Positions 50,570-60,199 of a stretch of DNA of 64,000 nucleotides are shown in pieces (the first letter of the stretch is position 1; each line of letters opens with the position of its first letter). The DNA lies in assembly GCA_013697955.1 (NCBI GenBank), contig JACCVV010000019.1, positions 1-64,000 on the forward strand, written 5' to 3'. A program made the translations under genes and the position numbers. The DNA comes from Tatlockia sp. (GTDB lineage Bacteria > Pseudomonadota > Gammaproteobacteria > Legionellales > Legionellaceae). The notes under the pieces are model-generated. The model was not told the origin of the DNA, made no database searches, and saw only the letters and a list, made by a program, of their open reading frames with translations.

Positions 50570-53500
50570 TTATTTATTAATAATGGTGCTTTTTGGGCTG
50601 GATTTATCTTCAGAATTATTGCCTGATTCTCTATGAGTATCGTAACCGAATTCTAAATCTGGGGTAATTTGGCTAAGGTCAATTTTCTGGGTAATATCGC
50701 TTTTTTTAGAATTAAACCAGGAGACCTTTTTCACATAATGAGAAGGTTCATTCGCTAAAGAAATTTCTGAACTGTTTGGAGCTTCAGGGGAGTTTTTACG
50801 TGGAGAACTCTTGCGCGGCGAAACTTCAATTCCGAAAGAATACTCAGTACTTTTATCACTCGATCTTGGTGAATCATTTTTTATATCTGTTTCCAATGAC
50901 TCAATCTTTAGTGGTTCTGATTTGGCAGAATCAGATCGGAATGATTCGGACTTATCCGATCTAAAGGAATCCAATTTTGAGGAATCGCTTCGGAAGGATT
51001 CAGACCCCTTATCCAAAAATCTGCGCGGTGAAACTCTGCCAATTGATGTTTTACGGGCTCCCAGCGTTTTACTCTGTATTTTTTTCTCCGAAGATCGTCT
51101 ATTTAAGCTTAGAGGTTCTTCCTGAGAGCTCGATTCGGTAGACGATAAAATCTCAGCTCTTTTAGGCAAATAAATTTTTATTTTTGGGCAAGTAATTAAA
51201 TGATCCCTTTGCTGATACTGTAATAAATGGGACAGATCACTCACTTCATTTCGTAATTCACCTTTTAGGCTAAGTTCGCTTAATAATTCCGGTAAATCCG
51301 TTTTAAAATCCAGTGAGACGCCTTTTAAATTGTGCTTGATAAAACAAATTCTCTGATAAATTTTTCCAAATATATCGAGACTATTGTAAAGAATTTCATC
51401 ACCCTCAGGTTCTGAGCGATCAATTTGCTCATAAATATGAATTTTGTCAGAACTTAAACTACTAATTAGTGGTAAAGCACGACAATCTTCGATAAGTAAA
51501 TCTCGGTAGTTTTTAAAATTATTATCAAAAGATTGCAGTTTACATATTAGCTCTTTTAACTTGAGCGAGTTGATATCGAGCAAGTCAAAGGCTTTCAAGT
51601 AAGCTATGTCGGTTGAAGAAACAGCACAAACCACGGCCATAATAGTAATCATATCCGGACAGAGGAAATACAAAGATCTCTGTGCAACTTTTAAAAAAAG
51701 CATTATTGCCCTGGCTTGCAGATGAGACTCTTTTTTATAGGAAAGAATCACTGTTTTAATTAAATGGACTAGAGAACTAAAGGATTCGCCTTGGTTTAAA
51801 AATGCCAGGTTACTAATGGCCCAACATTTTTCGCGAAATACATTTAAAGGGGCATTTTGAAAGAATTGCGCATTAAAATGGTTAAATTCTCTTGTAATAT
51901 CTCCCACATTTTTATGTTTATGTTCGACAAAATTATTTATTTTAACGAGAATACTTTCCTTTTGGATTTCAATTTTATCGGATAAAAAAGCTTTAATCAT
52001 TTCATTGGCTGTGTGTAACGATTTGACTTCGAAACTATTCATACAGGCTAAATAGTCTTTTATTTGAGTTATGAGGTCTTTTTTGCAAAATTGATTAAAA
52101 TATTGAATTACTTCTTCTTTAAATATTTTGATTTCATTCTCACCCTTGCTAAAAAGACTATATGGCTCCAGAAGAGAAAACACGATGAAATGGCTTTGTA
52201 AACGCTGGATATTGCTCAAATGTGGATTTAGTTTAATTAGTAGCAAAATAATTTCCAAAGGCTCAACAAAATCAATAAGTCCTAAAATTTGTATCCTTAT
52301 CCAATTCAGATCTATTTTTATTTGATTTCTTTGTTTATCCAAATTACCGGAGCAAATTTCAACCAATTTTTTCAGTCTTCTTATTGAATCCAATTCTGGA
52401 TTTAATGCAGAAAAGGCCTCTTGGGTAAAAACTTTTATTTCCGATGGTTCACAATATTCATCCAAACCTTCAGCAAGGAGATTTTTACAAAAGATAAATT
52501 GAATTTTTTTAATTTGCTCATAAAAATCAGCTCGTTCTTCATCCAATAAGATTTGTAACGCATCAAGCGATGCTAACAATAAGGAGGCGGCTACTTCATC
52601 TGGATAGGCATCAATAAATCCATTAATAAGCTCTATTAATTCTAATAATTTACCTTCCTTTTGCGCTAGGGTAATTGCTCTAACTAAAGATTTAACATCT
52701 TTGAATTGATACACTTTTTCATAAAAAGTTATATTTTTATCCGATATACAGTCAGAGGAGGTGCTGGATTTATCATTTGTATTTGAATCAAAAAAGCTAG
52801 GAAAAAGCCTTGAGGTCGTTTTTTTTAATGTTGTCTTGAGTAATTTTTGAGCCATATTACCTGAAGGGCCTTCATTTTCTAATAATAATTCTTTGAAATT
52901 TTTAGAAAGATAATTAAAACAATTTGCGGGTATTTTTTGGTCAAAGAGCAAAAAATCCTTATCCACCTGATTTACATTTTTTATTACTAAGGATTCTCTT
53001 AGCGTTTGAGCGTTTTTTATCTCGTTCCAATCAACAACTTCTTCGCCGGTTTTACCAGCTTTATTTTGGATGTTTTTATCCACACGCTTTAGCCCAGTTA
53101 TTAAAACATGAACACAACCAGGATCCTTTAAAGCAACGTGGAAAGCCGTATTACCGTTTATGTCAATGGCGTTCATATCAATTTTTTCATGAGCTCTCAG
53201 AAAACAGATCATTTCTGTATGTCCACATTGAGCCGCATAATGCAAAGCAGTTCTTCCGAACATGTCTCTTTCATTAACATCAATGCCAAAATTTAAAAGG
53301 AAACCGAGCAGCTGAATTGAGTTTTCTAAGGCAGCTAAATGTAGAGGCGTACGTCCAAGAAAATCAGGAGGAGTATTGAAGGCTAAAAAAAAGTTATGTT
53401 GTTCTTTAAAATCCTGCATAAGCTTTATTTTATCTAAAGCCTTGGCCATGATTAAATCATTTATTTTGAACTCTGTAGCTGAAAATGAGTGGCTTGCTAA

Positions 53501-53869
53501 AAACAAATTTTTCAAACAAGCTGCGCTTTTTACCTCGATGGCCTTGTCCAAAGCAGATTGATTATAAGCATCAACAGCATTGAAATCGCATCCAAAGTAG
53601 GCAAGCAAGAAGATTAGATTCTCGTATTTTTTATCAACCGCTATATGGAGTGCTGTAATGTTGTCAAAACAAAAGGAATTTACCGAGTAAAGCTTCTTCT
53701 TCAAAAAAAAAGAAACAACCTCAGGTAAATTAAGCGAAACAGCGCAATGTAAGGGATTCATACCGAGTTGCAATTCCTTAAGTGCTTCAGGATTTGTTTC
53801 GAGTAATCTTAAAATCGCCTTGCATTTTTCAGCTTCACTAAGCGTGGAATTCATGATGATATCAAACAT
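50570..53869 (-). CDS. Ankyrin-repeat protein with RasGEF-like region, candidate effector
   Basis: The 1,099-residue protein has about six ankyrin repeats (residues about 35-275; GRTPLHLAALENSIQLLGFL, GRTALHYAAQCGHTEMICFL). Residues about 530-845 look like a Cdc25/RasGEF domain: EPLEIILLLIKLNPHL, then RAIMLFLKVAQRSLYFLCPD, IMAVVCAVSSTDIAYLKAFD, FKNYRDLL and PLISSLSSDKIHIYEQID follow the order and spacing of RasGEF motifs. Residues about 385-480 may be the accompanying REM-like region. The C-terminal 200 residues are Ser/Arg/Lys-rich and repetitive. No signal peptide, as expected for a Dot/Icm substrate. The RasGEF call was made by eye. Confidence 0.75.
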   Translation of the reverse strand: MFDIIMNSTLSEAEKCKAILRLLETNPEALKELQLGMNPLHCAVSLNLPEVVSFFLKKKLYSVNSFCFDNITALHIAVDKKYENLIFLLAYFGCDFNAVDAYNQSALDKAIEVKSAACLKNLFLASHSFSATEFKINDLIMAKALDKIKLMQDFKEQHNFFLAFNTPPDFLGRTPLHLAALENSIQLLGFLLNFGIDVNERDMFGRTALHYAAQCGHTEMICFLRAHEKIDMNAIDINGNTAFHVALKDPGCVHVLITGLKRVDKNIQNKAGKTGEEVVDWNEIKNAQTLRESLVIKNVNQVDKDFLLFDQKIPANCFNYLSKNFKELLLENEGPSGNMAQKLLKTTLKKTTSRLFPSFFDSNTNDKSSTSSDCISDKNITFYEKVYQFKDVKSLVRAITLAQKEGKLLELIELINGFIDAYPDEVAASLLLASLDALQILLDEERADFYEQIKKIQFIFCKNLLAEGLDEYCEPSEIKVFTQEAFSALNPELDSIRRLKKLVEICSGNLDKQRNQIKIDLNWIRIQILGLIDFVEPLEIILLLIKLNPHLSNIQRLQSHFIVFSLLEPYSLFSKGENEIKIFKEEVIQYFNQFCKKDLITQIKDYLACMNSFEVKSLHTANEMIKAFLSDKIEIQKESILVKINNFVEHKHKNVGDITREFNHFNAQFFQNAPLNVFREKCWAISNLAFLNQGESFSSLVHLIKTVILSYKKESHLQARAIMLFLKVAQRSLYFLCPDMITIMAVVCAVSSTDIAYLKAFDLLDINSLKLKELICKLQSFDNNFKNYRDLLIEDCRALPLISSLSSDKIHIYEQIDRSEPEGDEILYNSLDIFGKIYQRICFIKHNLKGVSLDFKTDLPELLSELSLKGELRNEVSDLSHLLQYQQRDHLITCPKIKIYLPKRAEILSSTESSSQEEPLSLNRRSSEKKIQSKTLGARKTSIGRVSPRRFLDKGSESFRSDSSKLDSFRSDKSESFRSDSAKSEPLKIESLETDIKNDSPRSSDKSTEYSFGIEVSPRKSSPRKNSPEAPNSSEISLANEPSHYVKKVSWFNSKKSDITQKIDLSQITPDLEFGYDTHRESGNNSEDKSSPKSTIINK

Positions 53870-54191
53870 TCAACATCCTTTTGAAATTATCTGTATTGCA
53901 TTGTCGGAGATGGGTTTATTTTTTCCACCAAACAATTCCTGGACAGATTCTGCCAAATAATTTTATTTAAGACAACTAGCACAGGTTTTGTAATCTTTGC
54001 GCGTTGATTGGTATTATTGATACGAAAGGAAAATTTATAAGCTCAGTAGGAGTTATATAAAATAAATAGGCTTTTTGTTTAAATGGAGGGATGAAAAGAT
54101 TTGAACTTGATTTTTAAAAACAGTGACGCAACTTCTGATTATTGCAGGAATATACCTGCTAGATCAAAGTTACGTCTCTGAATGTGATCAA
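53870..54191. other. Gap between the ankyrin gene and cspA-like gene, with a hairpin
   Basis: A hairpin lies downstream of the cold-shock gene: ACG-C-AACTT (54126-54134) can pair with AAGTT-A-CGT (54167-54175), and an inner GCAGG/CCTGC stem (54144-54148, 54155-54159) has the loop AATATA. It could end the cold-shock transcript. The rest of the gap shows no ORF. Confidence 0.5.
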
Positions 54192-54398
54192 TTAAGCGAT
54201 TTCGACTTCTTCTGCTTGAGGACCTTTTTGACCTTTGCCAGCTTTAAACATTACTGAAGCACCTTCTGGTAATGTTTTGAAACCTGAGCTTAATATTGCG
54301 CTAAAGTGTACAAAATAATCTTTACCACCACTTTCAATAAAGCCAAAACCTTTAGCTTCGTTAAACCATTTTACTGTACCGCGAATCTTATCCGACAT
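54192..54398 (-). CDS. Cold-shock domain protein
   Basis: The 68-residue single cold-shock domain has RNP1 (KGFGFIE) and RNP2-like (DYFVHFSAI) motifs. It binds single-stranded RNA and acts as an RNA chaperone. RNP2 is slightly unusual (YFVHFS instead of VFVHFS). Confidence 0.95.
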   Translation of the reverse strand: MSDKIRGTVKWFNEAKGFGFIESGGKDYFVHFSAILSSGFKTLPEGASVMFKAGKGQKGPQAEEVEIA

Positions 54399-54496
54399 GA
54401 GCTATTTTCCTATATATAAATTTTCTAAACATTCTATAATTTTTTACAGAACTACTAATTTTAACATCACTTACAGCTCGTTGTATACCCGTATTT

Positions 54497-54781
54497 CTAT
54501 TCATTATCATTTAAAAGTGTTAAAGGATTAGCAATTAGCTGTTCTTTTTGCTTTCTGGATAGTTTTTTTATACGGTTTTCAAGCTGCAAAGCCATGGTTT
54601 TCCCTCCAGTAATCCTCCAGAATTGAGCAATACAAACTGGTTTAAAACTACGAGTGTATTTGCATTTTCCGCTGCCGTTGACGTGGGATGCATAGCGTTT
54701 GGCTAAATCCTTGGTGTAACCCGTGTAATAAGTATTATTGGTGCATAACAAAATATAAACCCAATATTCTTGCTCGTTCAT
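54497..54781 (-). CDS. GIY-YIG nuclease-superfamily protein (UPF0213-like)
   Basis: The 94-residue stand-alone GIY-YIG domain has WVYILLCTNNTYYTGYTKDL, RYASHVNG and the closing Glu in ALQLENRIKKL. Length matches YhbQ/UPF0213 proteins. DNA cleavage is plausible but not established for this family. Confidence 0.88.
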   Translation of the reverse strand: MNEQEYWVYILLCTNNTYYTGYTKDLAKRYASHVNGSGKCKYTRSFKPVCIAQFWRITGGKTMALQLENRIKKLSRKQKEQLIANPLTLLNDNE

Positions 54782-54948
54782 ATTGACCTTTATAAAAGCA
54801 ATCAGAAATAGAATTAGTATATTTTATTTTTAAAGGGATTTCCTGATGAGAAAAAGGTAGCAATGTGTGAATATTTTTTTGCCCTTTAGAATTAAATATT
54901 TACAAATTGCCACAGGTAATATTAAGACACAACAAACAGCTCTGCTGT

Positions 54949-56046
54949 TTATAATGAGAACGAGAGTGAGATGTGACCTTCTTTTAGTTGTCCACTATCC
55001 GTAAATCGACTTTCTGGTTCCAATCCTGGGCCGAAGAGGCATTCTAATCCATAGCGACTGGCAACTGATTTAACATTTGCTTTTGGTTTTAAAATTGTTT
55101 CCTGCACTTTTATATTCTCCAAGCCTTCTGTGATCAATTTATTAGACAGCCGATAATCCAAATGCCTGCTTTTTACAAGCATTTTCAGTGAATGAATGCT
55201 TGTCAGAATCGGGCGTTCATCTTTTTTGGCGTGGGATAAATTAGCAAAATCTTTGCCTTGAATTAATAAAAGTTTAGATAAGGTTCTGTGATTAACTGAA
55301 TAATTATACATACACTGAGCTTTGGTCATTAAATACAACCCATAAAAACTTTTAGCTATATCCTTACTGGAAATCTTATTACTTTCAATATAAGTTAAGG
55401 CATTTAAAAGCATCGAAACTACAGGTTGATTTATAGAAATACTAAGAACTCTTTGTCGGGAAAGAAGACCCATTCCTAATAAATAATCCGAAATAACTTC
55501 AGAATTCGGTGGACAATTTTGAAAGTCAGTAAGCAAAAGACCTATGGTGTTAAGAACTTTATTAGAAGGAGCTGGAGTATCCAAATAAGCTGTTCCTATA
55601 ATTCCAAGGTTATAAATGAACGAGGCGATGGCCTTAAATGAGTCTTTTTTGAGTATTAAAGGCTCATTTTCAAACTGGTGATTAAATTGATTAATTGCAA
55701 AAGAAGCGATTCTTGAGATAGCTTTATATAGATCTTTGTCTAACAAAGGGTTTTTAGCAAAATTTTTCTCAACTATACATTGCCCTAAAAGGCTAAACAA
55801 AATGTTTATTCCATATAATGATAAAGGACTTCCTTTTTCCAGATAATCAGCAAAGCCACTCAACGTTTCAGTATCACCAGAATGTAATGGAACATAGATA
55901 CTCTGAAGATAAATTAAATCGTTATCCTGCTGAGACTCATTTTTGGCGTGATCTTTATCCTTAGTATATCTAACAATCTGATTTTCCTGCTTTTTTCTTA
56001 CCCAGCTTTGCTTTTTAAAAAGGCCTTCTTTTTTTGAATATGTCAT
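54949..56046 (-). CDS. Hypothetical alpha-helical protein
   Basis: The 365-residue product starts with a basic, Gln-rich stretch (MTYSKKEGLFKKQSWVRKKQ) and has no signal peptide or membrane span. Residues about 60-300 contain repeated helical segments of about 36-40 residues (FADYLEKGSPLSLYGINILF, LLTDFQNCPPNSEVISDYLL, LLNALTYIESNKISSKDIAK), which suggests a helical-repeat solenoid. The gene is monocistronic. It may be a Legionella accessory or effector protein; I recognise no family. Confidence 0.65.
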   Translation of the reverse strand: MTYSKKEGLFKKQSWVRKKQENQIVRYTKDKDHAKNESQQDNDLIYLQSIYVPLHSGDTETLSGFADYLEKGSPLSLYGINILFSLLGQCIVEKNFAKNPLLDKDLYKAISRIASFAINQFNHQFENEPLILKKDSFKAIASFIYNLGIIGTAYLDTPAPSNKVLNTIGLLLTDFQNCPPNSEVISDYLLGMGLLSRQRVLSISINQPVVSMLLNALTYIESNKISSKDIAKSFYGLYLMTKAQCMYNYSVNHRTLSKLLLIQGKDFANLSHAKKDERPILTSIHSLKMLVKSRHLDYRLSNKLITEGLENIKVQETILKPKANVKSVASRYGLECLFGPGLEPESRFTDSGQLKEGHISLSFSL

Positions 56047-56295
56047 GAAATTCCCAATAATTATATTTAATCAAAAACGAAATCAATTGATCCCGCAGAT
56101 GGTAAAGATTGAGATAAGATAGAGGCGCTGTTGAAACGAAGAGGTTTCGAAGATATTCCATGAAATTAGCTGAATCTAATTTACCTCAAAGACTAAGCGT
56201 TTAGTCATGAATCAACCAGATAATGGAGAAAATAAGTCTGTGGCAGTCTATAGCAATGGTTTTTTGTTTTCAAGCTGTAGATTGAGGCAAAATAC

Positions 56296-57486
56296 TTAGA
56301 GGTTAGCTGTAATCTTCAGCGAAATAGAATTCACATTGCCTTTATCTATGCCATTAATTGTATTTTGGGCTGTAACAATGTTTATATTTTTGGCCTTGAA
56401 AAATGCATGGGCATAGCTCGCATTTAAAATCAATTTTTTACCTAAGGAATAGGCCATTGAAGCGCCCAGTGTAATGCTATCACCATGATCTATTTGAAAT
56501 TTGCCATTAGACGGTGACTGTAAATAGCTTGCTGCCATGCGAATAATCCACTTAGGGTAGAAACGGTAATTCGTACCTGCGGTAAAAAGCCAGCTATTAC
56601 GTAAATAATAAGGAACCTTTACAGAAGAAATAACTCCCGCAGCTGTAGCTACATTGTGAATTGTATTTTCTTTGAAAATATTCCATTGGATATATTGAAC
56701 TGTTCCCATTAGTCCTAATTTGTTGGTTAAAAAATGTGATATCGATAAAGCAGATCGGGCCGGGATCCAATAATTAAAATGATAATTATCTGAACTTAAT
56801 GTCGGATTATTATTAAAGATGCTGCTACCTCTCATTTTAAATGTCATCGCTGAACGATAATTAAATCCAACTAAAGTGCCTTTTGCTGGTTTTAATAAAA
56901 AACCCGCATCTTTGCCTAAGGCTTTTGCAGAACTCTCATTAATAGATTCTCCATCTGGAATATTCAAGCGAGGTAAGCCTGTTATAGGTTTTAACAGAAA
57001 ATGTGCATAAGAATGATTTATGGAAGCACCAAAAGAGATATATTCATTAAATTTATAGGCAATTGCCGGAACTAAATCGATATTTTCAATTTTATTATCA
57101 GATTGTGAATAGCGCAAAATGGAAAAACCATCCAGATCTTTATTGAAATCGTTGGCAATAACCGCAAATCCTAACCGCCAATTGGTTTTCAATGGCATGG
57201 CATAATAGCCTGAAGGTAATAAAAAATTCACACGGGTTTTAGTTGTACCATTCTGAATTGAATCCCTTCTTTTTTGGATAACTGTTCCGCTAAAAGTAGT
57301 ATCAGACCTTCCTAATGACCCCAAGGCAATAAACTGTTTATTTTTTGTAAGCGTTAAAGCGGCGGGATTATAATAAGTAGCTGTTGCATCATTGACTATC
57401 GCGGTTCCAATAGTGGATTCAATAAAAGAAGCATAAGCGGCGAAGGGAAATAAAAGGGTTGCCAGATAACATTGAATTCTTAACAT
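56296..57486 (-). CDS. FadL-family outer-membrane hydrocarbon/fatty-acid porin
   Basis: The 396-residue protein has a signal peptide (MLRIQCYLATLLFPFAAYA) and the FadL/OMPP1/TodX pattern: an N-terminal hatch with NPAAL (YYNPAALTLTKN), a long beta-strand-rich region and a final strand ending in a C-terminal hydrophobic residue. It probably moves long-chain fatty acids or similar hydrophobic molecules across the outer membrane. Confidence 0.88.
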   Translation of the reverse strand: MLRIQCYLATLLFPFAAYASFIESTIGTAIVNDATATYYNPAALTLTKNKQFIALGSLGRSDTTFSGTVIQKRRDSIQNGTTKTRVNFLLPSGYYAMPLKTNWRLGFAVIANDFNKDLDGFSILRYSQSDNKIENIDLVPAIAYKFNEYISFGASINHSYAHFLLKPITGLPRLNIPDGESINESSAKALGKDAGFLLKPAKGTLVGFNYRSAMTFKMRGSSIFNNNPTLSSDNYHFNYWIPARSALSISHFLTNKLGLMGTVQYIQWNIFKENTIHNVATAAGVISSVKVPYYLRNSWLFTAGTNYRFYPKWIIRMAASYLQSPSNGKFQIDHGDSITLGASMAYSLGKKLILNASYAHAFFKAKNINIVTAQNTINGIDKGNVNSISLKITANL

Positions 57487-57648
57487 ATTTAAATTCCTTG
57501 CTTTTACATAAAACCTTTCTTAAAAAGATTCAAAGGAAACCTATTTTCAAAAAAGCTGAGGTTAATCTTATTTGTGTGCAAAGGAAAAAACCTTGGCACA
57601 GCATCGCAAATCAGTAGCCCACAGCTAATTTTGCTAATCTAACTAAGG

Positions 57649-58011
57649 CTAATTTATCTGTAATTTTTTCTCAGATTCTTGAAGAGCATTTATTTCCCGG
57701 TTTAAGGTATAGCTAAGAATAGTTCGAATAAGAACAATACTGGCAACCATGCCGATGGAATAATAATCCGGCGCTGTAGTTGTTCCAATTAAATCCGCTG
57801 CAACAATGAACTCTAAACCCAAAGTCAGAACCAGACTTAATTTTAGGCGAATTTTATTAATATCTGACTTCTGAGTACCAATTTCACCGAGCGAATAGTC
57901 AAAATAACGGACAATTGCGAGAATTACACCAATTAAAATTACAAGAACACCGCAAAAAGAGATTGAACGCTGAATTATTAACAGAATTGTATGAAAGGTT
58001 GAAGTATCCAT
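57649..58011 (-). CDS. DUF1622 membrane protein
   Basis: The 120-residue protein has three hydrophobic segments (residues about 15-34, 52-70 and 80-98) and the DUF1622 pattern with LSLVLTLGLEFIVAADLI. Function of the family is unknown. Confidence 0.85.
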   Translation of the reverse strand: MDTSTFHTILLIIQRSISFCGVLVILIGVILAIVRYFDYSLGEIGTQKSDINKIRLKLSLVLTLGLEFIVAADLIGTTTAPDYYSIGMVASIVLIRTILSYTLNREINALQESEKKLQIN

Positions 58012-58153
58012 CTAGTAGCTCTTCATAAATTAACTTTATCAAGGTTAACTTAGAATTTGTTGAAATGAAATTGCTGGTGTGGTTTTCTCTTTGTATTTGA
58101 TCTGAACAAGAATTGCTTTACAATCCGGCCTCATCAAAGAATAAGAGAATTAA

Positions 58154-58453
58154 ATGAATAACGAAACCAACCAGGCTGCTGACGCTTTTAGTGCAGAAGA
58201 TTATTCTAAAGCAATGAACATTATAGCTGAAAATTTATTATCTACTTTAGTGCAATCGGTTCAGAAATTACCTCCAGAATTTTCTAATCGTAAAGTCATA
58301 GTGCAGGCTTTGTCCGCTTTTTTAGCCAATGTTATTTATAAACAATTTCCAGAGGATGAAGGTTCGAGTCAAAAAATGCTGAATGATTTTACCAATATTA
58401 TTCAAATACAACTGGATAATATGTATAGGCCTGTTAATGCTACTCAAGACTGA
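58154..58453 (+). CDS. Hypothetical small helical protein
   Basis: The 99-residue product is probably alpha-helical (residues about 15-90), soluble, with no recognised domain. AAGAGAA precedes the ATG, and a hairpin follows the gene. Confidence 0.6.
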   Translation: MNNETNQAADAFSAEDYSKAMNIIAENLLSTLVQSVQKLPPEFSNRKVIVQALSAFLANVIYKQFPEDEGSSQKMLNDFTNIIQIQLDNMYRPVNATQD

Positions 58454-58481
58454 AATTTTCTTTCTATAAAAACCTGTTTCC

Positions 58482-58503
58482 AGCCCGCATCGCGGGCTTC
58501 TAT
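58482..58503 (+). terminator. Hairpin terminator
   Basis: AGCCCGC, loop ATC, GCGGGCT (58482-58498) then TCTAT. It lies just after the gene ending at 58453; the T tract is weak. Confidence 0.6.
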
Positions 58504-58654
58504 CCAGATTAGACCTAGGTTTGTTAGGAATATGGCCTTATAACAACAGGCTAGTTAAATCCCGTACAAAGCCCTTGAACATATAACCTGGTGCTAATAA
58601 TTCCTTAAGTTTGATTGTTTAATATGGGCTCAAATATTATTTTGAGGCCTGTTT

Positions 58655-60199
58655 ATGTACGAGAAACGATTAAAGAAAGAACCTATTTTTTCTGCTAATA
58701 ATTCAAAAATTCTTTTTTTACTCCAAGAGTTGTATCAAGAAAAAACCCATTTAAAAAGAAATGATTTGAATGAGGTCATTAAATCAATATCACATTGGAA
58801 AGAAAACGACTTTTATAAAAAAGAACACTGCCCGTCAGAAGAACAAAATAAAATCTTTTTGAATGAAATTGAATCTATTCTAAGAATATATTCATTTTTT
58901 AGCAAAAATGTACCCGATTTTGACAAACATGCCATTGAAAAGATCTGCAACGCCGTACTTGCTGTGGTTCTTCAATTAGCAGATGAAAATTTTTTAATTC
59001 AATACCTGGAAGAAACTAAAGATATACTTCATAACAGCTTTGATTCTCCTATTTTAGAAGATAATGACGAAATAAAAAAACGAGTCTTAATCAGTCATCT
59101 AATTGTTTATCGCTTTTCTTCTAATATTGAGGCTTTAAACTGGCCTCTTGATTTTCCAAAATCAGATTTGGATATCACTTTTATTGAAAGTCATTTTGAC
59201 TGGACTATTATTCAAAAGAACTCTAGAGAATGGGTAAATGGTCAATGGAATGATATCAATATGGTGCAAGCTAAAGATTCTAAAAAAGGACTTTTCACTT
59301 TTGGTTTGTCCTCAAAAGATTCTTTACCCAAATACCTGGATATTGAATTTAAATATATGCCTTTTCCTCACAAAACTTTTAAACTTTTTGAAGAAGCATT
59401 AATCGAAAATAAAATAAATTATACCGACAATGGTAGGGGTTGGATTCGTATAAATGATGTTCAATCCAAAGAGAAATTAGCCTTAAGCCTTGAAATTTTG
59501 TTGCGATTTGCTTTTATGTCTCCTCAAGCGATTAAAGACTTGGATTCAAAAATTGGCTGTATTAATCCGATTAATGAGATAAATGATTTAGTAAATAGTG
59601 AAGAATATGATGCTGCGATAGAACTAGCTATCGCTGGAGTAAAAAAAGGGTTTATAGATTGCTTGTGGAATTTAGGTGAGCTCTTGAAAAAAAAATCGAT
59701 TTTAGACAAAGCTTTTTCTGCCTACGCTTCAATCGAAAAAACACATCCATTTTATAGAGACTCCAGGCTCAAATGCTTTCATATTCTTGAACAAATTTTG
59801 TTTTCAAATACCTGCTCAGAGGAAGAGATTTTTGAGTATAAAGAGCGCCAATTTGGCTTGTTAGCGGAATTATGCGGTAAGGACAACAGCGAAGAACAAT
59901 ATGAGAAATTAAAGGACTCACTTTTTTCTGAATTATGTGGCAATACCGAAAGTGGGATTTATGGAAAATTCGCTAAAATTATACCAAGCATTGATACGCT
60001 GCTTCTCTTAGCTCGTGAAATGAGGTCTTTAAAACATCAAAACAAAGAATTCGAAAAGGAGAATAAGGCGTTAAAAGAAGAAATTCAAACCCTTAAATCG
60101 CACCAAAACGCGGTTGTTAATTCGCCTAAATTTTTTAGGCAAACTATTACAACTAACACAACGACAACGATTCCAGAAAAGCAAGTAAGTCCTAAATAA
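58655..60199 (+). CDS. Hypothetical protein with C-terminal coiled coil
   Basis: The 514-residue product has no signal peptide. Residues about 315-370 (YDAAIELAIAGVKKGFIDCL, LDKAFSAYASIEKTHPFYRD) read like TPR/Sel1-type helices, and residues about 465-490 form a charged coiled coil. The C-terminus is Thr- and Lys-rich (TTNTTTTIPEKQVSPK), a polar tail like those of Dot/Icm substrates. The last eight bases overlap the end of the convergent mtfA gene. Effector status is inference. Confidence 0.65.
   Translation: MYEKRLKKEPIFSANNSKILFLLQELYQEKTHLKRNDLNEVIKSISHWKENDFYKKEHCPSEEQNKIFLNEIESILRIYSFFSKNVPDFDKHAIEKICNAVLAVVLQLADENFLIQYLEETKDILHNSFDSPILEDNDEIKKRVLISHLIVYRFSSNIEALNWPLDFPKSDLDITFIESHFDWTIIQKNSREWVNGQWNDINMVQAKDSKKGLFTFGLSSKDSLPKYLDIEFKYMPFPHKTFKLFEEALIENKINYTDNGRGWIRINDVQSKEKLALSLEILLRFAFMSPQAIKDLDSKIGCINPINEINDLVNSEEYDAAIELAIAGVKKGFIDCLWNLGELLKKKSILDKAFSAYASIEKTHPFYRDSRLKCFHILEQILFSNTCSEEEIFEYKERQFGLLAELCGKDNSEEQYEKLKDSLFSELCGNTESGIYGKFAKIIPSIDTLLLLAREMRSLKHQNKEFEKENKALKEEIQTLKSHQNAVVNSPKFFRQTITTNTTTTIPEKQVSPK

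Noticed and set aside
50811-51125. Plus-strand frame of 104 codons with repeats
   Set aside because: It lies antisense to the Ser-rich tail of the ankyrin gene, which has clear domains in the other strand.
56047-56295. Small ORF MNQPDNGENK in the gap
   Set aside because: It has about 30 codons, no ribosome site and no motif, and the gap shows no other structure.
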